Shown: positions 25,918 through 34,486, counted from the first letter of the stretch. The stretch: 64,000 bases of DNA from Pseudomonas sp. Irchel s3f7 (GCF_900187615.1 NZ_FYDO01000028.1:29496-93495); one strand, 5' to 3'. Numbers and translations: made by a program. Notes: generated by a model not told the origin, from the letters alone.

Positions 25918-28086
25918 TCACACCCCCGACAGTTGCAGCGGCAGCTCCCGCAAGCGCTGCCCGGTCAGGGCAAACACCGCGTTGGCCACCGCTGGCGCCG
26001 TGGGTGGCACGCCGACCTCGCCGACGCCGCCGGGTTTGTCACTGCTGGGCACGATATGCACTTCGACCACCGGCATTTCGTTCAGTCGCAGCACTTGGTA
26101 ATCGTGATAGTTGGACTGCTCCACCTGCCCGTTCTTGAGGGTCAGCTTGCTGTGCAAGGTGAAGCTGAGGCCAAAGGTGATGCCCGACTCCATTTGCGCG
26201 GCAATGCTTTGCGGGTTGACCGCAATGCCGCAGTCCACCGCGCACACCACGCGGTGCACGCGGATGTGCAGGTTGTCCTGGGACACTTCGGCCACCTGCG
26301 CCACGTAGCTGCCGAAGGACTCATGCACCGCCACGCCCAATGCGTGGCCGTCCGGCAGCGGTGCCTTCCAGTTGGCTTTCTCCACGGCCAGGTTCAGCAC
26401 GCCGAGATGGCGAGGGTGGTCCTTGAGCAACGCTCGTCGGTACTCGACCGGGTCTTTGCCCGCCGCCGTTGCGAGCTCATCGATCAACGATTCCATGACA
26501 AACGCGGTGTGCGTGTGCCCCACCGAGCGCAACCACAGCACGCTGATCCCGGTGGTTGGCGAGTGCAATTCGACCTGATGGTTAGCCAACCCCACGATAT
26601 AAGGGCTGTCGGCCACGCCTTCGACGGAGGTTTTGTCGATGCCGTCCTTGACCATGGTCGCTTCGAGGGAAGTCCCGGCCATGATCGATTGCCCGACCAT
26701 CACATGTTTCCAGGCCAACGGCAGCCCGTCGGCGCCCAAACCGATGCGTGCATGGTGCAAAAATGCCGAGCGGTAATAACCGCCACGGATATCGTCCTCC
26801 CGCGCCCACACGGTTTTCACCGGCCCGCCCGCTGCCTTGGCGACGTACACCGCTTCGCTGACGAAGTCCGAGGTCGGATTGGCCCGCCGCCCGAAACCGC
26901 CACCGAGGAACTCGGTGTGGATCTCGACCTGCTCGGGTTTGAGCCCGGTGATTTTCCCCGCGATCATCTGGTCCAGCGTCTGGAACTGCGTACCGGTCCA
27001 GATTTCACATTTGTCCTGGGTGATGCGCACCGTGCAATTGAGCGGTTCCATTGGCGCGTGTGCCAGGTACGGCACGCTGTATTCGGCGTCGATCGTCTTC
27101 GTCGCTTTCGCCAGTGCAGCCTTGGTATCCCCCGCCTGCCCGGCATTCAAACCGGGCGTCGTGGCGAGTTTGCGAAAGGTTTCCAACAATGTCTCGCTGT
27201 CGAGTCCAGCGTTCGGCCCCGGTTCCCAATCGACTTTCAGCGCATCGCGCCCCAGTTTCGCCGCCCAATAGTGATCGGCAATCACTGCCACACCGGTCGG
27301 CACCTGCACCACTTTGTGCACCCCGGGAATCGCCAGCGCCTCGGCGCCTTCAAAGGATTTGACGGTGCCGCCGAATACCGGCGAACGGGCAACCATGGCA
27401 GTCATCAGCCCATCGAATTGCACGTCCATGCCGAATTTCGCCCGGCCGGTGATTTTTTCCGGCGTGTCCAGGCGCGGGGTGGGTTTGCCGATGAGTCGCC
27501 AGTCCTTCGGCTCCTTGAGTTTGATCGACGCCGGAGCCGGGACCGCAAGCTTGCCCGCGTCATCGGCCAATTCGCCATACGTGGCGCGGTGTTCACCGGC
27601 GATGACCACGCCCGGCTCGGTGTGGATTTCGGAGGGTGCAACGTTGAAGCGCTTGGCCGCCGCGTCGATCAACATCAGGCGTGCCGCCGCACCGGCCTGG
27701 CGGTAGCGATCGAACTCCATCCAGATCGAGGTCGAGCCGCCGGTGATTTGCATCCCGCCAAACCCGGCCATGCCGTAATCGGCCGCCGATGCTGGTGAAT
27801 GCACCACACGGATTTTCGACCAGTCGGCGTCCAGTTCCTCGGCGATCAGCATGGTCAGGCCGGTCCAGATGCCCTGGCCCATTTCGGAATGCCCGAGCAA
27901 CACGGTGACGCTGTTGTCATTGCCGATGCGCAGGAAGGCATTCGGCGCGAACACATTGCCCTGATTCTCGGCACCGAGGGCAAAACGGTGGCCGCCGGGA
28001 ATGACAAAGGCCACCACCAGTCCCCCGCAGAGCACGGCACCGCCCTTGAGGAAACCACGGCGCGAGACAGCGTTGATGTCGTTCAT
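25918..28086 (-). CDS. Molybdopterin-binding subunit of IorB-type aldehyde/isoquinoline oxidoreductase
   Basis: 722-residue large subunit of the xanthine dehydrogenase superfamily. A Tat-type signal (SRRGFLKGGAVLCGGLVVAF) points to export of the folded enzyme. Molybdopterin-cytosine-dinucleotide-binding regions are visible (GHSEMGQGIWTGLTMLIAEE, then GGGFGRRAN and the C-terminal GGVGEVGVPPTAPAVANAVF, containing the catalytic Glu of the family). The ATG at 28086 was chosen over the upstream open frame since it gives the Tat signal and lies 11 bases after the small-subunit stop. The likely substrate is an N-heteroaromatic or aldehyde. A paralogue is at 59860-62064. Confidence 0.88.
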   Translation of the reverse strand: MNDINAVSRRGFLKGGAVLCGGLVVAFVIPGGHRFALGAENQGNVFAPNAFLRIGNDNSVTVLLGHSEMGQGIWTGLTMLIAEELDADWSKIRVVHSPASAADYGMAGFGGMQITGGSTSIWMEFDRYRQAGAAARLMLIDAAAKRFNVAPSEIHTEPGVVIAGEHRATYGELADDAGKLAVPAPASIKLKEPKDWRLIGKPTPRLDTPEKITGRAKFGMDVQFDGLMTAMVARSPVFGGTVKSFEGAEALAIPGVHKVVQVPTGVAVIADHYWAAKLGRDALKVDWEPGPNAGLDSETLLETFRKLATTPGLNAGQAGDTKAALAKATKTIDAEYSVPYLAHAPMEPLNCTVRITQDKCEIWTGTQFQTLDQMIAGKITGLKPEQVEIHTEFLGGGFGRRANPTSDFVSEAVYVAKAAGGPVKTVWAREDDIRGGYYRSAFLHHARIGLGADGLPLAWKHVMVGQSIMAGTSLEATMVKDGIDKTSVEGVADSPYIVGLANHQVELHSPTTGISVLWLRSVGHTHTAFVMESLIDELATAAGKDPVEYRRALLKDHPRHLGVLNLAVEKANWKAPLPDGHALGVAVHESFGSYVAQVAEVSQDNLHIRVHRVVCAVDCGIAVNPQSIAAQMESGITFGLSFTLHSKLTLKNGQVEQSNYHDYQVLRLNEMPVVEVHIVPSSDKPGGVGEVGVPPTAPAVANAVFALTGQRLRELPLQLSGV

Positions 28087-28097
28087 GATTCGATCCC

Positions 28098-28553
28098 TCA
28101 ACCCAGCTCGGACGCGCGCTTGACTGCCGCACGAATCCTTGGATACGTGCCACAACGGCAGATGTTGCCGGAGAGCGCCTGATCGATATCGCTGTCGGTC
28201 GGTTTCGGAATTTTCGCCAGCAAGGCGGCTGCCGACATGATCTGCCCGGACTGGCAGTAGCCACACTGAACCACGTCCAGTTCAGCCCAGGCTTGCTGCA
28301 CCGGGTGCGAGCCATCAGCAGAGAGCCCTTCAATGGTGAGGATTTTCTGGCCATGGGCCACCGCCGTGGCCGGCGTGATACAGGCACGCAGTGGCGCACC
28401 ATCGACATGCACGGTGCAGGCGCCGCATTGGGCCATGCCACAACCGAATTTGGTACCGGTGAGATGAGCGAAATCGCGAAGGACCCAAAGCAGCGGCATG
28501 TCGGCGGGGACATCCAGCTCCTGATCCTTGCCATTGATGTTCAAGGTCAGCAT
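28098..28553 (-). CDS. 2Fe-2S subunit of IorA-type oxidoreductase
   Basis: 151 residues. It carries a plant-ferredoxin-like [2Fe-2S] cluster (GCGMAQCGAC plus an earlier Cys region) and a second cluster in the helical domain (QCGYCQSGQIM ... CRCGTY). It is the small subunit that moves electrons from the molybdenum centre. ATG at 28553 starts MLTLNINGKDQELDVPADMP, the typical start. First gene of the operon small subunit - large subunit - cytochrome c. The enzyme is assembled in the cytoplasm and probably carried out by the Tat signal on the large subunit. Confidence 0.9.
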   Translation of the reverse strand: MLTLNINGKDQELDVPADMPLLWVLRDFAHLTGTKFGCGMAQCGACTVHVDGAPLRACITPATAVAHGQKILTIEGLSADGSHPVQQAWAELDVVQCGYCQSGQIMSAAALLAKIPKPTDSDIDQALSGNICRCGTYPRIRAAVKRASELG

Positions 28554-28686
28554 GGCGCAATTCCTCAGACGCACGGTGATCTGAAGGGGCGTCGCTGTGG
28601 TTCTGGAGCACCTACGCGCGCCTCGGGTTATCCCTTTAGCTAAGCGCAATTTTCCCCGGGGACCTGATGCATCGACCACCGGTCAC

Positions 28687-28711
28687 AAAAAAGCCGCCTC
28701 AATGGGCGGCT
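28687..28711 (-). terminator. Intrinsic terminator of ppyR-nnrS operon
   Basis: On the minus strand AGCCGCC-CATTGA-GGCGGCT is followed by five T residues (plus-strand A run 28687-28691). It starts 14 bases after the nnrS stop codon, ending the ppyR-nnrS transcript. Confidence 0.9.
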
Positions 28712-28724
28712 ATGGACGCCTGAT

Positions 28725-29879
28725 TTAGAGCCTCGGGCGCCACAGGATACCGGCGTAACGCCACACGAACAGGCCAAACGCCGTACACCAGAGCAGTGCC
28801 GACAGTGCCAGTCCATCGCTGGAGAATGCCACCAGCACAACCCGGCACACCCCGGCCGCCAGCAAGAGGACAAAACCCGCCACGATCATTTTGGACGGTT
28901 TCAACTCTCGCCCGGTATGACCGAGACTGACCCGCGCAATCATCGCCAGGATCAGCCCGCCAATACCGCCCACCGCCAGCGCATGAGTGGCCAGGGTTTG
29001 CTGATCAAGTACACCGGCATGCCACAGCGTCATGGCCAGCGTTGCGACCACAATCCATGCATAGGCCAGATACAACGACCACAACAACGGCACCCGCCAC
29101 AATCCCCGATCATGCCAGCGCCACAGGCGCATCACATGCAGCACGCTCATCAATCCAAACAAACCGGCCAACCAAAGCCGGGGGACATCATTCAAACCAC
29201 CGGCAAACGAAACCGCCGCGAGCATGGCGCTGACCATGAGCATTTTGCCGGGTAACGGATTCACCGCAGGCGCGGCAGGACGATTCAACCCTCGCTGGAT
29301 GAAGAACGGAATCACACGACCACCAATCACACTCATCAGCGCGCCGATCAACCACAATGCCGCCAACACACCGTGCCGTTGCAGATTGGCGTCCTCCAGG
29401 GTGACCCCCGTCAGCGTCAATGCCTGACAGCCAGCCAGCAACGTGATCATCAGCAGGATCGGATAATTTTCGCGCTTGCGGGCAGCCACCAGATCTCGCC
29501 CCAGCACCCAGGCGAGCAGCGGCAGGAATGGAATTTCCATCACGAACAAAAGCGCCGAAGGAATCGGCAGGAACCACGCCAGACGCGCCAGCAGCCATAC
29601 CAGCACCAGCCCGATCAGTGGCCAGCCATTGAGCCCCGGCCGACCGGTCCAGTTCGGCACCGCAGTCAACAGGAACCCGGCAACGATTGCACCGGCAAAA
29701 CCGAAAGGCATTTCGTGCCGATGCCAGGCGAGCATGCCACCCACCGGTTGCGTACCGGGTAAATGGCCGTACAGCCAGGCAGCCCAGAGGGCCACGGCGA
29801 TCGCCGCGAACCCCGCACCGGCGAGAAAGAACGGGCGAAAGCCCAGACTGAAAACGGGAGCAACGGCCAACTTGCGCAT
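28725..29879 (-). CDS. nnrS: NnrS-family membrane protein (nitric oxide stress)
   Basis: 384-residue polytopic inner-membrane protein with about twelve hydrophobic segments. It opens MRKLAVAPVFSLGFRPFFLA, the family signature, and has the conserved WHRHEMPFGFAGAIVAGFLL and later HALAVGGIGG with His residues that may bind haem/copper in characterised NnrS. It relieves nitrosative stress, especially iron-NO damage (family knowledge). The start shares one base with the ppyR stop (TGATG). NorR-type boxes upstream of ppyR (30226-30282) suggest NO control. In P. aeruginosa, from memory, the equivalent gene PA2662 adjoins ppyR and fhp. Confidence 0.92.
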   Translation of the reverse strand: MRKLAVAPVFSLGFRPFFLAGAGFAAIAVALWAAWLYGHLPGTQPVGGMLAWHRHEMPFGFAGAIVAGFLLTAVPNWTGRPGLNGWPLIGLVLVWLLARLAWFLPIPSALLFVMEIPFLPLLAWVLGRDLVAARKRENYPILLMITLLAGCQALTLTGVTLEDANLQRHGVLAALWLIGALMSVIGGRVIPFFIQRGLNRPAAPAVNPLPGKMLMVSAMLAAVSFAGGLNDVPRLWLAGLFGLMSVLHVMRLWRWHDRGLWRVPLLWSLYLAYAWIVVATLAMTLWHAGVLDQQTLATHALAVGGIGGLILAMIARVSLGHTGRELKPSKMIVAGFVLLLAAGVCRVVLVAFSSDGLALSALLWCTAFGLFVWRYAGILWRPRL

Positions 29880-30127
29880 CAAGCGATCGCTCCGCCTGCC
29901 GGTGCGTGAAGGCGATACTGGGACAGCAGTCGCATCACGTAACCGATTTTCAGCAAGGTCGGACCGAGAATGGTCATTGCATGCATCGACACCAACGCCG
30001 GGATCGAAAGCGTGCCGGCGTACAGATAAGCGCCGTAGATGCCGGCGAGCAGCATGGCCACGCCCACCCCGAGCACTCGACTCGACAGCTGCATTACGTT
30101 CTGAGGGTTGCTGAACAGTTGGGACAT
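29879..30127 (-). CDS. ppyR: Small membrane protein, PpyR-like
   Basis: 82-residue protein with two membrane helices, about 18-40 (VLGVGVAMLLAGIYGAYLYA) and 44-66. It opens MSQLFSNPQNVMQLSSRVLG. It resembles, as I remember it, P. aeruginosa PpyR (PA2663), which likewise lies directly before an NnrS gene, and was named for effects on psl and pyoverdine operons. AGGAG stands nine bases before the ATG. The 3' end is coupled to nnrS. Upstream are a sigma54-like promoter and three NorR-type sites, so the pair should respond to nitric oxide. The symbol is a family-level inference. Confidence 0.72.
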   Translation of the reverse strand: MSQLFSNPQNVMQLSSRVLGVGVAMLLAGIYGAYLYAGTLSIPALVSMHAMTILGPTLLKIGYVMRLLSQYRLHAPAGGAIA

Positions 30128-30168
30128 GTTCTGGTACTCCTGAAGTCGTTCAGTTGTACGTTTGTTGT

Positions 30169-30184
30169 TTCACGATCCGTGCCA
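30169..30184 (-). promoter_or_regulatory. Sigma54-type -24/-12 promoter of ppyR-nnrS (candidate)
   Basis: On the minus strand TGGCACGGATCGTGAA matches the -24 element TGGCACG exactly. At the correct ten-base spacing the -12 element is GTGAA instead of TTGCA, so the usually invariant GC is GA. It lies about 42 bases downstream of the nearest NorR-type box and about 41 bases before the ppyR start. Confidence 0.6.
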
Positions 30185-30225
30185 TTTCGGCAGCCCTTGC
30201 AGATCGAGCCTTTCAGGCATCAGCA

Positions 30226-30282
30226 GTCAATATGACCAACAGCAAAAATAGTCATAATGACTCAACACAACGTCATTTTGAC
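30226..30282. promoter_or_regulatory. Three NorR/FhpR-type boxes (GTCA-N3-TGAC)
   Basis: GTCAATATGAC (30226-30236), GTCATAATGAC (30251-30261) and GTCATTTTGAC (30272-30282) are three 11-bp palindromes with the same arms and AT-rich centres, with starts 25 and 21 bases apart. NorR enhancer-binding proteins use three sites with GT-N7-AC cores in front of sigma54 promoters. The position upstream of ppyR-nnrS agrees. The sites also lie upstream of the divergent ECF sigma gene. Confidence 0.8.
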
Positions 30283-30308
30283 TACGCTCATGTTGGTACT
30301 GACTAAAA

Positions 30309-30327
30309 GCAAACCAATATCATTTGC
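30309..30327. promoter_or_regulatory. Fur box before the ECF sigma factor gene (candidate)
   Basis: GCAAACCAATATCATTTGC matches the 19-bp Fur consensus at 12 positions (read on the minus strand) and has GCAAA/TTTGC ends. It is about 80 bases before the sigma gene start, a normal position for iron repression of FecI-type sigma genes. Confidence 0.6.
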
Positions 30328-30408
30328 ACTGCTCATGGCCTTTTGCTTTAATCGCGATCCATTCTTATTTGCACAAGGGCGAGGATCGCCCATGGACATG
30401 CACTCACG

Positions 30409-30933
30409 ATGACGGTTGCCGATACCTCCTGCGTCCAGAACCTCTACATCAGCCATCACCGCTGGTTGCACGAGCTGCTGCGTCGACGCCTGAGCAATGC
30501 GTTCGATGCCGCCGACCTGGCCCACGACACCTTCATCCGCGTGCTCAAGCGCCCACCGGTATTCGACGGCGAAACCCACGAACGCTCTTATCTGGCGACC
30601 ATCGCCCGGGGCTTGTGCATCGATCACTGGCGGCGCCGGCAGCTCGAACAGGCGTGGCTCGACACGTTGGCCGCGCAACCCCAGGCGGTTCAGCCCTCGC
30701 CCGAGCAGCGCGCGATCATCGTCGAAACGCTGTATGAAGTGGACGCCATGCTGCAACGGTTGCCCCAACGCGTGCGCGAAGCGTTCATTCTGGCGCAACT
30801 GCACGGCCTGCCATACCGCGTCATTGCCGAGGAAATCGGCGTGTGCGAGCGCATGGTGAAAAAGTACCTGGCCCAGGCCTTGATGCATTGCGCGATCCTT
30901 GAAGCCGAACTCGACGGCCTGCTGATTCAATGA
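30409..30933 (+). CDS. FecI-type ECF sigma factor
   Basis: 174-residue extracytoplasmic-function sigma factor of the iron-starvation group. Region 2 runs from about residue 8 (LYISHHRWLHELLRRRLSNA, then DAADLAHDTFIRVL, RSYLATIARGLCIDHWRRR), and region 4 from about 110 (LQRLPQRVREAFILAQLHGL ... VCERMVKKYLAQAL). It would direct RNA polymerase to siderophore-receptor promoters once released by the FecR partner. GAGGA lies upstream of the ATG, though the spacing is long, so the start is moderately sure. The stop overlaps the fecR-like start by four bases (ATGA). Confidence 0.93.
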   Translation: MTVADTSCVQNLYISHHRWLHELLRRRLSNAFDAADLAHDTFIRVLKRPPVFDGETHERSYLATIARGLCIDHWRRRQLEQAWLDTLAAQPQAVQPSPEQRAIIVETLYEVDAMLQRLPQRVREAFILAQLHGLPYRVIAEEIGVCERMVKKYLAQALMHCAILEAELDGLLIQ

Positions 30934-31913
30934 ACCGGATCGCCACCAACGCCATCAGCCATGGAAGCCTTGAGCAAGCGGCGCAGTGGTATGTGCAACT
31001 CAACGATGAACAAGTCGGCGAGCAGGACCGCCAGCGCTGGCAAGCCTGGCTGGCGCAAAGCGGCGAGCATCAGGCGGCCTGGCAATATGTCGAGCGGGTC
31101 GGCCAACGTTTTGCCGCGTTGCAGGACGATCATCAGCACGCGGCCGGCCAGGTGTTGCGCAACGCCGGGCGCCTGCCAATCAGTCGCCGCCAGACCGTGA
31201 AGAGCCTGCTGATCCTGGCCTCGGGCGGCGTGTTGGGATGGAGTGCCTGGCGGGAAACCGCCCTGCCGCTCACCCTGGCGCGCTGGACCGCCGACCTCTC
31301 CACTGGCACCGGTGAAACCCGCGAAACTCGACTCAGTGACGGCAGCCAGATCTGGCTCAACGCCTTGAGCGCACTGAATGTGCGTTTCGACGCCACACAA
31401 CGCTTGCTGCTGTTACAGGCTGGGGAAGTGTTGATCGACACCGCCAAGGACCACGTTCGTCCGTTGCTGGTGCAAACCACCGAGGGCCGGATGCGCGCAC
31501 TGGGTACGCGTTTCAGCGTACGTCAGGACGACGGAAAAACCCTGCTGAATGTCTACGAAGGCGCCGTCGAAGTCCGCACCGCCCACGGGTTGATGCAGGT
31601 GGTCGAGGCCGGACGACAACTGTCATTCAGCGAACACTACCTCCCTGCCCCGATTGCTGCCACGCCAGGCCGTGAAGCCTGGCGCCGTGGAATATTGCTG
31701 GCAGACAACCTGCCGCTGGGCCAGTTGCTCGAAGAGTTAAGCCGTTACCGCCCCGGACATCTGGGCTGCGACCCGGCCGTTGCCGAATTGCCGGTCATGG
31801 GTTCGTTCCCGATCAAAGACACCGACCAGGCCTTGCGTCTGCTGGAAGCGGCGTTGCCGATCCGGGTGGAAAAGCCGTTGGACTGGTGGGTCAACGTGGC
31901 CGCGAAAGCGTGA
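30930..31913 (+). CDS. FecR-type anti-sigma factor / sigma regulator
   Basis: 327 residues. The cytoplasmic N-terminus (about 1-85) has the DUF4880/FecR-N pattern AAQWYVQLNDEQVGEQDRQR and WQAWLAQSGEHQAAWQYVE. A membrane segment follows (SLLILASGGVLGWSAW), then the periplasmic FecR domain (TGTGETRETRLSDGSQIWLN, LQAGEVLIDTAKDH, RALGTRFSVRQDDG) and a C-terminal STN-like part. It receives the signal from the STN domain of the TonB receptor next door and controls the sigma factor with which it overlaps by four bases. Confidence 0.93.
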   Translation: MNRIATNAISHGSLEQAAQWYVQLNDEQVGEQDRQRWQAWLAQSGEHQAAWQYVERVGQRFAALQDDHQHAAGQVLRNAGRLPISRRQTVKSLLILASGGVLGWSAWRETALPLTLARWTADLSTGTGETRETRLSDGSQIWLNALSALNVRFDATQRLLLLQAGEVLIDTAKDHVRPLLVQTTEGRMRALGTRFSVRQDDGKTLLNVYEGAVEVRTAHGLMQVVEAGRQLSFSEHYLPAPIAATPGREAWRRGILLADNLPLGQLLEELSRYRPGHLGCDPAVAELPVMGSFPIKDTDQALRLLEAALPIRVEKPLDWWVNVAAKA

Positions 31914-31920
31914 GGCTGGT

Positions 31921-31975
31921 TTTTTTCGTCGTGCCAGTGCCCTTTTCGGGTTTTCGCTCGGTTAACCCTTAAAGC
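31921..31975 (+). promoter_or_regulatory. Leader/promoter block of TonB receptor 1, shared with receptor 2
   Basis: Run of T, then CCAGTGCCCTTTTCGGG and TCGGTTAACCC (31958-31968), lying 28-76 bases before the receptor start. The same order of words recurs at 41879-41935 before the second receptor gene. Probably the ECF-sigma promoter of both genes; the exact -35/-10 is not assigned. Confidence 0.55.
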
Positions 31976-31996
31976 CGTTAGATTGTCGGGAACTTC

Positions 31997-34486
31997 ATGT
32001 CGCGCTTCCCCCCTACTCGCCGCCCCTGCGCTTTGCACCTGTCGGTGCTGGCCCTGGCGTTCGGCGTGGCGAGTTTTGCGGCGCCAAACGTCCAGGCCGA
32101 CGCCCAATCGAGCAATGAACAATCCAGCGCGCAACAACGCCATTACGCGATCCCTGCCGGCTCCCTGGTCAGCGCCCTCAACCGCTTTGCCGAGCAGGCG
32201 GGTGTGTTTCTCGCCGGACACAACGACCTGGCTGCCGGCAAGCGCAGCCCCGGCCTGAAGGGTGACTACAGCGAGCAGCAAGCCTTGCATCAACTGCTGC
32301 AAGGCACCGGCCTTCAGGCACAAGCCCAAGGACACGGCGGCTACGTGCTGCGCGCCGCGCCCGCTGCAACAGGCCCGCTGGAACTGGGCGCCACGAGCAT
32401 TTCCGGACAAACGCCGGGGTCGATCAGCGAAGATTCACATGCCTACACCCTCGGTTCGACCTCTACGGCCACGGGTCTACCCCTGTCCCTGCGCGAAACA
32501 CCGCAATCGGTCACGGTCATCACTCGTCAACTCCTGGACGACCAGGGCTCCACCAGCATCGCCGACGCCCTGCGCCGCGTCCCCGGCATCAGCGTGCAAA
32601 ACTACGACAGCGAACGCTGGGAGTTCTCCAGCCGTGGCCTGCCGGTCACCAACTTTCAGTACGACGGCGTCAACACCGACTACGACGGTGTCTACGACTA
32701 CGGCACCACCAGCACTGACATGGCGATTTTCGACCGCGTCGAAATCATCAAAGGTGCAACCGGCCTGATGACCGGTTCGGGGGATCCGTCGGCGACGGTC
32801 AACCTGATCAGGAAGCGCCCGACCCCGGCATTCCACGCTTCGGTCAGCGCTGCCGTCGGCTCTTGGGACAGCTACCGCAGCGAAGCGGATATCACGGGTC
32901 CGCTGATCGAAAGCGGTCATCTGCGTGGACGCTTTGTCGGGGTGTACCAGGACCGCAGCGCTTACGCCGACCACTACCAGAACACCAAGGATATCGCCTA
33001 CGGCATTCTCGAAGCCGACCTGACGCCGGATACGTTGCTGACTTTCGGCATCGACCAACAGAACACTCGCTCTCACGGTGCCAGCTGGACGGGGTTTCCG
33101 ATGTACAACAGCGACGGTTCGCGCACCGATTTCTCCCGCTCGTTCAACCCGGCCACGGACTGGAGCCGTCGCGACTTCAACAACCAGACATTCTTCGCCT
33201 CGGTGGATCAGCATCTGGCCCACGACTGGGCACTCAAGGTCAGTTACGACCGCAAGCACCGCCAGCACGACACCTTCCTCGCCTCCGCCAGCGGCGGCAA
33301 TCCGGACCCGGTGACCGGGGACGGCATGTTCATGTACATGGGCAAATTCGAAGGCGATCAGGTTCAGGACAATATCGACATCAACCTGACCGGCCCTTTC
33401 ACTTTGCTCGGTCGCGAACATGAACTGATCGCAGGCTTCATGTCGATGAACACCCGCCAGGACATCCCGGTCTACGGCTCGGTTTATCCGCCCTTGAATA
33501 GCAGCATTTACGACTGGCACGGCGAGTTTGCAAAACCGGATATTCCACGGGTGGGCGACAACGACATTGAGCAGCGCCAGACCGGCCTCTACGTGGCCAC
33601 CCGACTCAAACCCAGCGACGAGCTGGCGCTGATCCTCGGCACCCGGGTCAGCGATTTCAAAGGTCACGATGATCTGGATTACCGCGACACGGACACCGCC
33701 GACATCCGCGACAGCTATCGCCAGAGCGGTGTGGTCACGCCCTACGCCGGGCTGGTCTACGACCTCGACGATACCTACTCGCTGTACTCCAGCTACACCA
33801 GCATCTATCAGCCGCAAATGAGCAAGGATGCCAACCGGCAATTGCTCGATCCGGTGCAAGGCAACAGCTACGAAGCGGGGATCAAGGCCGATTATTTCGG
33901 CGGTCGCCTGAATGCCAGGTTCGCGGTCTATCGCGTCGAGCAGGACAACATCGCCGAGTACGTCAGCGGGGTCGACGCCGAGTCGGTGTACCGTGCGGTG
34001 CAGGGTGCGACCACCAAGGGCTTCGAAGTCGAACTCGCGGGAGAGCTGAGCGAAGGCTGGAATATTTCGGCCGGCTACACCTACAACCATACCCGCGATA
34101 CCCACGGCGATTACGTCTACGGTTCGGTCCTGCAAACCACAGCGCCGGAACAACTGGTGCGGGTGTTCAGCACCTATCGCCTGCCGGGGCGATGGAGCTC
34201 GCTCACGCTCGGCGGCGGCGTGAACTGGCAAAGCGAGTTCTTCGGCAACGTGTTCCAGCCCAACCCCGCCGACAGCGTCAACTTCGGCCAGGACTCGACC
34301 ATCACCCAGCGCAGTTACGCGCTGGTGGACGTGATGGCGCGCTACCGTTTCAACGAACACCTGAGCACCACGTTGAACGTGAAGAACCTGTTCGACAAAA
34401 CCTACTACACCGGGCTGGGCAACTTTGGCACCGGTTTCTACGGCGAACCGCGCGCCCTGCAACTGACCACCCGCTGGCAATTCTGA
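31997..34486 (+). CDS. TonB-dependent siderophore receptor with STN signalling domain
   Basis: 829-residue outer-membrane receptor. Signal peptide up to about residue 34 (VASFAAPNVQA), then the STN secretin/TonB N-terminal domain (about 45-120: AIPAGSLVSALNRFAEQAGV), a TonB-box region, the plug (ETPQSVTVITRQLLDDQG; DRVEIIKGATGLMTGSGDPS) and a 22-strand barrel ending in ...ALQLTTRWQF with the terminal Phe. The STN domain and the adjacent sigma/anti-sigma pair define a cell-surface signalling system: ligand-bound receptor to FecR to ECF sigma. The ligand is probably a foreign ferric siderophore; I cannot name it. Confidence 0.93.
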   Translation: MSRFPPTRRPCALHLSVLALAFGVASFAAPNVQADAQSSNEQSSAQQRHYAIPAGSLVSALNRFAEQAGVFLAGHNDLAAGKRSPGLKGDYSEQQALHQLLQGTGLQAQAQGHGGYVLRAAPAATGPLELGATSISGQTPGSISEDSHAYTLGSTSTATGLPLSLRETPQSVTVITRQLLDDQGSTSIADALRRVPGISVQNYDSERWEFSSRGLPVTNFQYDGVNTDYDGVYDYGTTSTDMAIFDRVEIIKGATGLMTGSGDPSATVNLIRKRPTPAFHASVSAAVGSWDSYRSEADITGPLIESGHLRGRFVGVYQDRSAYADHYQNTKDIAYGILEADLTPDTLLTFGIDQQNTRSHGASWTGFPMYNSDGSRTDFSRSFNPATDWSRRDFNNQTFFASVDQHLAHDWALKVSYDRKHRQHDTFLASASGGNPDPVTGDGMFMYMGKFEGDQVQDNIDINLTGPFTLLGREHELIAGFMSMNTRQDIPVYGSVYPPLNSSIYDWHGEFAKPDIPRVGDNDIEQRQTGLYVATRLKPSDELALILGTRVSDFKGHDDLDYRDTDTADIRDSYRQSGVVTPYAGLVYDLDDTYSLYSSYTSIYQPQMSKDANRQLLDPVQGNSYEAGIKADYFGGRLNARFAVYRVEQDNIAEYVSGVDAESVYRAVQGATTKGFEVELAGELSEGWNISAGYTYNHTRDTHGDYVYGSVLQTTAPEQLVRVFSTYRLPGRWSSLTLGGGVNWQSEFFGNVFQPNPADSVNFGQDSTITQRSYALVDVMARYRFNEHLSTTLNVKNLFDKTYYTGLGNFGTGFYGEPRALQLTTRWQF

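Noticed and set aside
28098..30127. A single operon running from ppyR through nnrS into the molybdenum hydroxylase genes
   Set aside because: A clear terminator at 28687-28711 separates nnrS from the 2Fe-2S subunit gene.
30221..30290. ANR/DNR (FNR-type) box
   Set aside because: No TTGAT-N4-ATCAA match; the palindromes have GTCA-N3-TGAC arms, which suit NorR better.
32477..34480. Long antisense frame opposite TonB receptor 1
   Set aside because: Shadow of the receptor gene; the receptor has signal peptide, plug and barrel features, the antisense frame has none.
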